Origin: Pycnopodia helianthoides
Taxonomy: Eukaryota > Echinodermata > Asteroidea > Forcipulatida > Asteriidae
Length of the DNA: 64,000 bases
Direction: 5' to 3'
NCBI GenBank assembly: GCA_032158295.1
Contig: CM063247.1
Span: 16,532,009-16,596,008, forward strand
The translations under genes were made by a program, and so were the position numbers. The stretch's first letter is position 1. Every line of letters starts with the position of its first letter. The notes under the pieces are model-generated. The model saw only the letters and a program-made list of their open reading frames with translations. It was not told where the DNA came from and made no database searches. Below, piece by piece: positions 1-10,900 of the stretch.

Positions 1-987
1 ATGAAATAACAAACCTGTGAAAGTTTTAGCTCAATCGGTCATCGGAGTCATGAGAAAATAGTGAAAAAAACCCATTACAATGCATGTTTTCACTGTTTTC
101 AAACATTGGGTTTTGGACACGGGCGATTTAAAGACTAATTGTTTTACTCATTTCCTAAAAATTGTAGCATTTCAAGCAAATCTATTTCAGTGGAAGTCTA
201 CCACCATGACCATCTTCATACCATGTTAGTTATGTGCAAATCTGTGAACATTTATATTTTCAATCTTACCAATGTTGTACACACCCTTTAACAACAAAAG
301 CTATCAATTTCTTGTGTTTCAATTGATCTGTTTTCCAGTCTACAAATCTTGTTCAAACATGTACATGTACATGTTTAAATGTTAACAAAACTAGTTTCCT
401 GTTAATGATTAAATAAAACTACTAACACCTTGGATCGGATATGCAGTGTGGCTCATAAAAGTAGACTGAAACCAAAGAAGCACTTTGCCATTGGATACAA
501 TTAATACTTTTTTTGTGGAATGAAGGCACCTAGAAAATGTAGAAGGATTGTAACGCATAAACAAATTAATATTACACATGTGTGTGTGAGATAAACCATG
601 GATACAGCACCTTGTGAACCATTACATGGTGCTTTGTGAATAAATGGGTCTTAAAACTTGAACACAGCTCCAAAAACTTTGTAGACAAAAATAATGAGCG
701 CTTCGAGACGCCCTCAGGTGTGATTACCCGGTAAACGATAAGAACTGCGTATTATTTATTGATTTATACAATGAAAACAAGTAGTAAGTAACTTAAACAG
801 AATTACCAATAGGGTTCTCCCCAGGATTGTTCAAAACTGTGGGGCATTCTGTGGACCCAAATTGTGGAAGTTTGGCCGAAGCACACTGAATTGAAACGAG
901 GTCCTCAGAATGTTTTCTACTTTGTGTTAGCCTTGATTGCAAGGCTGTGTAATAGTTTTCTTACTATAAAGCTAAAAATGTGAATAA

Positions 988-1345
988 CCACAGCCGCACG
1001 AATGCGATGCCCGAATGCAATGCAACTCCTTTTCCGGTCCCCCCGACTGTCTTTAAACAGCACACCACGCTCTCACACCCAAGGAAGCACACAAACGCTC
1101 GTTTCCACAGTCACACACACACACCGCTATTCCACACACTGCTATCGCCCACAATCCTAGCCCGTGAGCCGTCAGGCTCAGGAGCCTAACGGCTCATGGG
1201 CTAGGATAGCGGTGTGTGGACAATAGCGGTGTGTGTGTGGGGCTGTGTACAGGCGCTGTGTGTGTGCATGGTGAGAGTGCGGTGTGCTATTTTGTTTAGA
1301 GTCAGTCGGGGGACTGGGGTTGTATCGCATTCGGCGGCTGAGGTT
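988..1345. mobile_element. Foldback (palindromic) element, ~170-bp arms
   Basis: The left arm (from CAGCCGCACGAATGCGATGC) pairs with the right arm ending GCATTCGGCGGCTGAG, and the centre is ATCCTAGCCCGTGAGCC / GGCTCATGGGCTAGGAT around 1159-1205. Both halves include CACACACCGCTAT. No coding potential; looks like a MITE or foldback transposon. Confidence 0.8.
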
Positions 1346-1974
1346 TTAGTATCCTTGCTCTATGGTTTTAGACGGAGTACTTGTCTACACAGCCTTGATA
1401 TATCAAGGCTAACTTTGTTTAAATTGGTTTCAAAAGCCCTACTGTGCAATCTGGAGCATTCAAAGTGGTTTTATCTGGAAGATTTTTGTGAATTGAACTG
1501 AAGATAAAAAATAAGAATAAGAATATATTGTGCAATGGCCGCAATTCGCGTGTACTGTATCAGCACACAATTCCCCCTATCAAAATGGACAGGTACATGT
1601 AGCCAAAGGAGAGTACAACGCTGAGTGTTCAATGATCTGTTACACAAACCCTAACAGATTACTGCTAACTGCAGTGACGACTCTATACGCAGTTATGGTG
1701 TGGGTTTTACAATTACTCTAAATAATTCCAACCAATGGGGAAATGATTTGCATTGAAATTGATTTTTCTACAATTTCTTTTGCAGTCAGAAAATACCAGC
1801 TGTACGTGTACCTTACTTCAGGTACTATGCAATTATGGATCAGAAATACGTGTGTCTTTGGTCACAAACGGTTACAATGGGATGAAAAAACACCTGCTAC
1901 TTCTACTTAACAGGATGTAATCGTTGATTATAGAGACAGCCCGCCAAATGAAACCGAAAAACACTCAACAACTC

Positions 1975-2345
1975 TTAAAGGCAGGGTATACTTTTGGTAA
2001 TTGTCAAAGACCAGTATCCTCACGTGGTGTATCCCAACATATGCATAAAATAACAAACCTGAGCAAATTTGGGCTTGATTGGTCATCAAAACAATGAAAG
2101 AAAAAACACCCTTGTTGCATTGAATTGTGTGCTTTTTAGATGCATGAATGCGCCATGCCTGAAGCCTTTCTCATTTTTGTGTGAAATAACTACCGGTACC
2201 TCTTTCTCTAAAACTACATTACTTCAAAGGGTGTCATTTCTAACAATGTTTTATAATATCAACAGCTCTCTAGTGCTTATCCCCAAGTAAGTTTTTATGG
2301 TTATAAATTTTTGGAGTAATTACCAAAGATATACCCTGCCTTTAA
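1975..2345. mobile_element. TTAA-flanked MITE, family G, copy 1
   Basis: Ends TTAAAGGCAGGGTATACTTT and its inverse (AAAGATATACCCTGCCTTTAA), 371 bp. Related copies at 37526-37885 and 55545-55938; a fragment of the same family covers part of 1-200 and 57630-57990. Confidence 0.8.
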
Positions 2346-2610
2346 AACGCATAAAACTGTGTACTATTTGCACATCAGCTTTAGTTAAGCAAACTGAGCA
2401 GAATACCATAAGGGAAGACAAATATGGACTGTACATAAAAACACTACTTTAAAACTTTGAAACACACATAACATTCCCTGATGAATAAGATAGAAATAGT
2501 GTTCAATTGGTTTTTAAAATGCTACATCCGATTTTTTGCCAATTTGACCTGAAAACTCAGATTTGAATTTGAAAGAGCTATTTTTAAAGAAAGTTACAAG
2601 CTTTTATTCT

Positions 2611-4131
2611 TTAACACTGCGCTGCACTCTCGCACAGTCATCGACTGTACCGTTTTAAAAAAAATGTGATTACTCATTAACGGTGCGGTCAAAAATTGCG
2701 AAATTTTTTAAGTTCCTCAATGGACCATAGCCGGATAACACTAGTACCAGCAGATTTAGCTTGGGGTGAGTCTTCGACCTACAGTCACCTTTAATTTCGA
2801 AGCCCCATAGAATTCCCCTGAGGCCCAAGGAATTCCCCTGAGGCTATCCCTAACCCCATAAACACGATCCAAGGTCTTAGATCTAGCCGCTGTTACTTGG
2901 GGGCAATCAATCATCCTGTCACTGTTCCAGACATCGGGCAGACACCAGGTGCAGGTTGTGGTTTTGGGTTGGCCAAGTAAATAAGATACCTTGTTTCTCA
3001 GAAGACTGGTAAGCACTGGAAAGCAGTGCAAAAAAAAAAAAAAATAATGAAAACATTTTTTTTTTTTTGCAACTGAGTGTGCTTACCATCCAGGGACATT
3101 GTTTTGCATTTTTTTTCTTCTTCTGGGGATTCAGTTAACGTTTCTGAGTCTAATGATACCATGTTAGAAGAGTTTGTGAGCAGCCAAAGTAGTTTTACAA
3201 GCAATTTCACACCGTACGGTAGCGGACCGTGCGATACTGTAACGGTGTAATTTTGATGGATTTGGGTAAAAATTTGTTTTTTGTTTCAACTGAGTGTGCT
3301 TACCCCCTATGAATATTTTTTTTTCATTTTTTTGTTGTTCTGGGGATTCAGTGAACGTTTCTGAGTCTAATGATACCATGTTAGAAGAGTTTGTGAGCAG
3401 CCAAAATAGTTTTACAAGCAATTTCACACCGTACGGTAGCGGACCGTGCGATACTGTAACGGTGTAATTTTGATGGATTTGGGTAAAAATTCGTTTTTTT
3501 GTTTCAACTGAGTGTGCTTACCCCCTATGAACATTTTTTTCATTTTTTTTGTTGTTCTTGGGATTCAGTGAACGTTTCTGAGTCTAATGATACCATGTTA
3601 GAAGAGTTTTTGAGCAGCCAAAATAGTTTTACACGCAATTTCACACCGTACGGTAGCGGACCGTGCGATAGTGTAACGGTGTGATTTTGATGGATTTGGG
3701 CAAAAATTTGTTTTTTTTTGGTTTCAACTGAGTGTGCTTACCCCCTATGAACATTTTGTTTGCATTTTTTTTTTGTTCTGGGGATTCAGTGAACGTTTCT
3801 GAGTCTAATGATACCATGTTAGAAGAGTTTGTGAGCAGCCAAAATAGTTTTACACGCAATTTCACATGGTACTGCAGCAAACAGTGCGATAGTGTAACGG
3901 TGTGATTTTGATGGATTTGGGTAAAAAATTAAACAAAAATTGATTTTTCACTTTTTTTGATTTTTTTTTTTTTCTTGGGATTGAGTGAACGATTCTGAGT
4001 CTAATGGTACCATGTTAGAAGAGTTTGTGAGCAGCCAAATTAGTGTTATGCGCAATTTCACACCGTACTGCAGATGACTGTGCGAGGGCGGGACGGACGC
4101 TTTTCAAGGTCATAGTGCAGCGCAGGGTTAA
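2611..4131. mobile_element. piggyBac-like non-autonomous element with internal satellite
   Basis: Bounded by TTAA on both sides, with terminal inverted repeats TTAACMCTGCGCTGCACT and subterminal inverted CGCACAGTCATC. TTAA target duplication is the piggyBac signature. No transposase frame is present; the interior is mostly a ~220-bp tandem repeat. Confidence 0.8.
3060..4075 (+). repeat. ~218-225-bp tandem repeat, about five copies
   Basis: Copies begin near 3070, 3288, 3506, 3726 and 3960 at CAACTGAGTGTGCTTACC or its relic. Each carries GAACGTTTCTGAGTCTAATG and ends with the near-palindromic CCGTACGGTAGCGGACCGT. Copies 2-4 are almost identical; first and last are diverged. Contained within the TTAA-bounded element. 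Confidence 0.92.
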
Positions 4132-4469
4132 GGTATTGCACAAAAAATCCGCCAATAATTAGTGGTAGTTACATGTAATTAAAAACTAAAAATTATTTAT
4201 TGTCGGAATCCCGACATTAATTAATTTAGCCATGTACAAACAATTTTGCGCGTTACATATTATTTTGCATGTGTGCTAGGCTTTTCATTTTGGAACAGCA
4301 TCGTCTGTCCATACTATTTCAGAGAATAAAATATTTATCAGCGAAAATCGGCCCATGCAACTTTAATTTTGAGCAAGCAGTATTGCCCTCATGAATTTTG
4401 TAACAAACAATCATATTGTAAAGCCTTGCATACTACAATAATAAAAATAAATAAATAAAAAATTCCCCT

Positions 4470-4735
4470 CTGAATATTTAAACATCCTATGTATTTTTAA
4501 ATACATCCCATGGATATTTGAATATCTTCCTGGATATTTAAATATCTTCCTAGATATTTAAATATCTCCCTAGATATTTAAATATCTCCCTAGATATTTA
4601 AATATCTTCCTAGATATTTAACTATCTCCCTAGATATTTATATATCTCCCTAGATATTTAAATATCTCCCTGGATATTTGAATATCCCCTGGATATGTAA
4701 ATTTCCTCTGGATATATGAGTATCTCCCTAGATAT
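4470..4735. repeat. AT-rich ~20-bp palindromic minisatellite
   Basis: About 12 units of TCCCTAGATATTTAAATATC and variants. Each unit contains the self-complementary GATATTTAAATATC, so the array can form a series of small hairpins. It lies in the KIF24 intron just downstream of exon 5. Confidence 0.9.
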
Positions 4736-4907
4736 TTGACTGATAATAGCTTCCTCAAATTCTCTTTCCTAAGCTACACAACAATTTAACAAAATAAATA
4801 TATTAAATGTAATAATATCAGTGCACATTCTGTCTTCATTTGGTTTCTGTGATCAGGGGAAGTGGGTGGAAAAAAAGGTTGGGGGGTTGTGGGCGTTTCC
4901 TACCTAC

Positions 4908-7900
4908 CTTCCTAATTTTCGCCTTCCTCCATCCTGAAGCTGAAGTTGAAGAATGGCATGTGACCTTGATGAGTCTGCATTGACCCCAGAAACACCTTTG
5001 CTTCTTAGCTTGTTACCCTGTTCCACAACCTACACACATAATACAAAAGTTCAATTTATCAATTCTTCTTTTTCATAATTTAAATAAAAAACCAATAAAA
5101 AAATGACTCAGCAGACTTGAACCTGTGAGTTCACTTTCAGTTCTTAGTAGACATGTCTTCATTTTGATATTGTAAAGGAACATATAAATCTGAATTTTTT
5201 AAACTTAGATTTAAACACATCAAGAGAAGATTTTTGTTGAATACAAGGAGGGAGATTATTCCATAGTTTGGAAAAAAATGCTCAATCACTGAGCATGTTC
5301 CCAAATAAGCTGCTTGTCACAATTGCTGAAGTAAAAGATTTTCTGTACAGTCACAAGTTAGTATTTACGGATATGCTGGACATCAAAAAATGGGAACAGC
5401 GCAAAAAGCCTACAAATATTTTAACAGGAATAAAACTACCCCTCCAAAAGAAAATCAATTTACAAAATACATCAAAAGCACCGATGCAAATGAACAGACA
5501 AAATTAACAATTTGGGGGAAATAGCCAAAGAATAGACTCGAAAGTGAAGATTCTTGCAATGTACTGCATTCCATGGCCGAATCTATACTTGTTCATCCAT
5601 TCTCCCTAATGATATGTGTACAACTCCACCACAGCAAGTTTGAATTCCTCACTTAAAGGAACATTACAGAATTGGTAACAAAAAAACTTGTAAAATATAC
5701 TTTTTGATCACAGATTTACATAAAACTTATACGGTCTAATGATGATGATAGTAGAAAACATCCCTTGAAATATTTCTGTCTGAAATGCCATATTTGATGA
5801 GAAATGAATAAACTAATTTTCCGGATGTGGAGTTTATCGCTCAGTGAGCGTTTTATTCCTCCATGGTTGAACCTATTGATTTCATGCAAAATGTATGTGT
5901 AATCGGTTTTTCACTATTTTCTTGTGACCCAGATGGCGAATCGATCTCAAACTTCTACAGGTTTGTCAGTTTATGTATATGGTGGATTACATAAAGTGCT
6001 TACACTGCCAGCAACTGTTTTGTTAGCAAAAAACAATTCTGTAATGTTCCTTTAAACAGCACTGCAACCCTAGAGCTCCACACACGTAAACACACCCTGT
6101 TACGGTAAAACTCCACATGTTAATTTATAATACTCATGTATACCCACTCTACCTTTAAACACATGAAAACTCCTCCACATAGAGATAATTAACACATGGT
6201 TGTCCCAGCAATTGACTAAATACTACTAATAAATTACCATGCAGAGCTTCAAACGTCACTTACTTAAATGAAACAGCTGAGGAGAATTGAAAATGGAACA
6301 CTGGCAATGGACAGTAAAATGAGAGCACAAGAATGCAAAATGTCCAAACCCCTGGATGAGGACAGGTAGAATGTAAAGACTAAGGAGCCAAGCTTGGACA
6401 TTTATACTGGTATCTGCACGCATACTGTCCAATGTACACACATACCACCAGTACATGTGGCAGAGACCATCAGATGTGAATGTACCCCTCAGGCCCCCAG
6501 ATCTGATGAATATTCATCAGGGCAAAAGTCCCATCAGAACATTGTGTTTTCACAGTTGATGTCATTGACTTCATCATGTGACCTTGTCCATACCTTAGCA
6601 GTTCTATATAAATGTTACACATGCGTGGAATGTTGTTTGCGCTGTACTAAACTACTATGTACATTAAGATTTTTTATAATATGAATACTTTTATAATTGA
6701 ACAACTTAATTTATAAAGCATTGCAAAAACTAACAGCAAACTAGCAAAGCATATAATTGCATTTGAAAACTTGAGCTTTAAAACACAATGTTTGTTTTTC
6801 TCCACAAAGACCTGTTTACTCTTTGTGCCTGTCAACTGTTGACCTATAGCAGAGCTGCCAACATTTGCATCTTGCAATCAGGGAGATTTTGTCCAACAAT
6901 CAGGAAGATATCTAGAACTACATTCAACATTAATAGGGACAAAGTTTCCATACAGGGAGATTTCCAAAATTGTTCACCAGAACATGGGAGATTGGTTAAT
7001 TATTATCAGGGAACTTTCTGCAGAATCAGGGAGGGTTGACAGCTGTGCTATAGTGAGCTTATTTGCACAAGTGCTTCATGTCTATATTATTACATAAACT
7101 TACTAATACTACAGGTCACAAGGTTGTCTCCAAGCCCCCATGGCCGACTAAAACTGACTGGTGAGGAGCAGCAGTGTCTGAAAAACTTTCCATGACAGTA
7201 ATTTCTAACCATAGTTCAGTGCGCGTACATGTAACCATAGAGAACAGGTAAACACACCACTCACACATTTACCGCTACACCTCCAGGCAGTTGGCCAAAA
7301 TATTCATTGACAAAAAAGCTCCAACAGGTTTCGACCATGACCCAGGCAATCAGATGTTATCTCTCTGCCCGGAGGCGTCAAATGTTCACTTCTAGGTGAC
7401 TCGCTCTGAATCCATTAACACACAACCCAACCCAAAGCACAATAACTTTGAATGAAGGGTACTAACTGGCACTACTACAGTCAACCTCTGCCATGAATGA
7501 GTCAATCATCCTCTATGGTGAGAAGTATCTCTTCACAAGGTCCTAGGTCCACTCCTTTAGGGACGCCAAACTGACTAGATTAATGTTCTGACAATAACAC
7601 ACTCTGACCTATCCAGCACCTGCTGAGAATACAATTTAAAGGGGCAGGGTGCCTGTGTAGCACTAATTACCGATGATAACTCCAAAACAATTTTGTCAAA
7701 GTCCGTTTATGAAACTGGTGGTCCTGGATCATGACACACATTATCAACTCCCCAAGAAATGTTTATCTTACATGTATTTATTGATGTCAGCTTCAAGAAA
7801 CTTATCCAGGTGGTATTTTGATGAGGCCTCATTTAAAAAAAAATTATTTGACTTTGGCATTTTGAAGCATACATTTTTCATTTATTGTATAATGTACATT

Positions 7901-10900
7901 AAATGTTTCAGAATTTACTAATTAATAATTATTATTTAAATTTAGTTTATAACTCATCCAAGAGCACAATTAGCACCAATTACCAATAACAGGATGGTGA
8001 TTAGGAAACGAGAAAAACGTTAAGTTTTAGATGTGGGAAGAAAACCCCAATAGGGAAAACCCACGCAATCAGGTAGGGAGGGACTGAAAACCCAACCCAC
8101 ATGAAGGCTCTGGTCTGAGGTGGGATTCGAACTAGGGTCCACAGAAGTGAAAGGCAGGGAAAGAAACCACTGAGCCAACCTGATCCCCCAACTACATACA
8201 ATACCTTTAACAAATGTCCCTTAGAGAGTTTTCCCTGACAAATTAAAGATTGGAGTGTTAAAAGATAAAATACAGGATGGGGGAAATTTTTATTGAAGTT
8301 TCAATCTCGAAGCTCATAGACTATAATTCATATGCCTACTACCAATTTGTCCACAGAAATATTCCATCTGAAGTACTATCCAAGTAAAATTATACCCATA
8401 AACCAATGTGCTTTAAGCACTGTCTACTCAGTACTTTCTTGAGTCTTGTGATCAAGCAAAATCCAAAGGTAGCGGTATCTTACTTGGCTGGGATTCGAAC
8501 CCACAACCGTTGCAAAATCTAGAGCAGATGTCTTACCACAAGACCACCAAGCTTGCCTGGTAGCTACAGGCAGTTTGAATCCTATATTTCAGCAGCGGGT
8601 ACCCAAACAATTTCAATAGATGTTAAAATTGCATCTGGGGGAGAAAGATTAATATTTGTGTTTTTACCCATGTTCTAAGCATTGTATACTGTAAATCCCT
8701 GAATCCTGTGATAAAAAAAACACAGGCATATTACTCGCTTTGCTGATTGTAGCAGATCATTATTATTATTAATTATTTTGTTCACAGGACTTAGGAAAAT
8801 TACTGAGTATACAGCGCTTAACACACATCAGTGTATGGGTAAAAACACAAATAATATATTCTTTATCCTCGATGGATGCAACTGAAGAAACCTATTCTTG
8901 TTGTTTTCACTGAACATACGGCCACCGAACTTGGTGAATTTTTTAATATGGTCGTTTTGGAGGGTTTACTAAAAACTACAGCCCGATGAAATTGAATTTA
9001 CTCTCTCCAAAATAAAATTCCTGGCAACTACATTGTACCAACGCTGTAACGCACCTTTAAATCTGACATTTTTTGTCATGCTTCATTCAATATCGATTTC
9101 ATTTTGACAGAGTGTGTTTTATAACTGGAGGGTGTCATAGGTCCATGGTAGTAAACACTATGCCCAGGTACCAGGCAAAGAGTTATGGACCACTCAGCTA
9201 TGGAGATTGGACATCAGTTTCTAATTGTTGTTAAGCTGAGGGAAGGATTGTAAATATTTGCCTGGTTGTTGACCTGAACATCAGGGGGTCATCTCCAGGA
9301 GATAATTGTGACAGCTAACTTTAGTAGCTTCACATATTACTTTGTACGTTGTAATTGTGATGGGAGGAAAGTACATGCAAGCCTCATACATGTACATACC
9401 TTATTTTTGAAAGGACAAGACATTTTCCCAAAAATTAAAGGGCACCTTTATGTAGGAGGGAGACTTAAAATTCTACACAAACATTTTAGAGGCACTAAGG
9501 CAATGACCAGGGCATGGAGGCAATGACCAGGGGCATGGAGGCAATGACCAGGGGCATGGAGGCAATGACCAGGGGCATGGAGGCAATGACCAGGGGCATG
9601 GAGGCAATGACCAGGGGCACTAAGGCAATGACCAGGGGCACTAAGGCAATGACCAGGGCATAAGGCAATGACCAGATGGGCATGGAGGCAATGACCAGGG
9701 GCATGGATGCAATGACCAGGGGCATGGAGGCAATGACCAGGGGCATGGAGGCAATGACCAGGGGCCTGGAGGCAATGACCAGGGGCATGGAGGCAATGAC
9801 CAGGGGCATGGAGGCAATGACCAGGGGCATGGAGGCAATGACCAGGGCATGGAGGCAATGACCAGGGGCATGGAGGCAATGACCAGGGGCATGGAGGCAA
9901 TGACCAGGGCATGGAGGCAATGACCAGGGGCATGGAGGCAATGACCAGAGGCACCAAGGCAATGACCAGGGGCATGGAGGCAATGACCAGAGGCATGGAG
10001 GCAATGACCAGGGTGCATGGAGGCAATGACCAGGGGCATGGAGGCAATGACCAGGGCACTAAGGCAATGACCAGGCACTAAGGCAATGACCAGGGGCATG
10101 GAGGCAATGACCAGGGGCATGGAGGCAATGACCAGGGGCACTAAGGCAATGACCAGGGGCATGGAGGCAATGACCAGGGGCACCAAGGCAATGACCAGGG
10201 GCACCAAGGCGATGACCAGGGGCATGGAGGCAATGACAAGGGCACGGAGGCAATGACCAGGGGCACCGAGGCAATGACCAGGGCACCAAGGCGATGACCA
10301 GGGGCATGGAGGCAATGACCAGGGGCACTAAGGCAATGACCAGGGGCACTAAGGCAATGACCAGGGGCATGGAGGCAATGACCAGGGCACCAAGGCAATG
10401 ACCAGGGGCACCAAGGCGATGACCAGGGGCATGGAGGCAATGACAAGGGGCACGGAGGCAATGACCAGGGGCACCAAGGCGATGACCAGGGGCATGGAGG
10501 CAATGACAAGGGGCACGGAGGCAATGACCAGGGGCACCGAGGCAATGACCAGGGGCACCAAGGCAATGACCAGAGGCACTAAGGCAATGACCAGGGCATG
10601 GAGGCAATGACCAGGGGCATGGATGCAATGACCAGGGGCATGGAGGCAATGACCAGGGGCATGGAGGCAATGACCAGGGGCATGGAGGCAATGACCAGGG
10701 GCATGGAGGCAATGACCAGGGGCATGGAGGCAATGACCAGGGCATGGAGGCAATGACCAGGGGCATGGAGGCAATGACCAGGGGCATGGAGGCAATGACC
10801 AGGGGCATGGAGGCAATGACCAGGGCATGGAGGCAATGACCAGGGCATGGAGGCAATGACCAGAGGCACCAAGGCAATGACCAGGGGCATGGAGGCAATG

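Larger units (their letters stand above)
1..4907. other. KIF24 intron sequence (downstream of last visible exon)
   Basis: Apart from the foldback, MITE, piggyBac-like element and AT-rich array listed separately, no exon was recognised; the next KIF24 motor exon (switch II) was searched for by eye and not seen. Confidence 0.6.

Noticed and set aside
3060..4075. CRISPR-like direct repeats
   Set aside because: Contiguous ~220-bp tandem copies without unique spacers, in a eukaryotic intron.
1..4900. Possible next KIF24 exon with DLAGSE motif
   Set aside because: Searched by eye on the minus strand; no matching peptide with splice sites was found.
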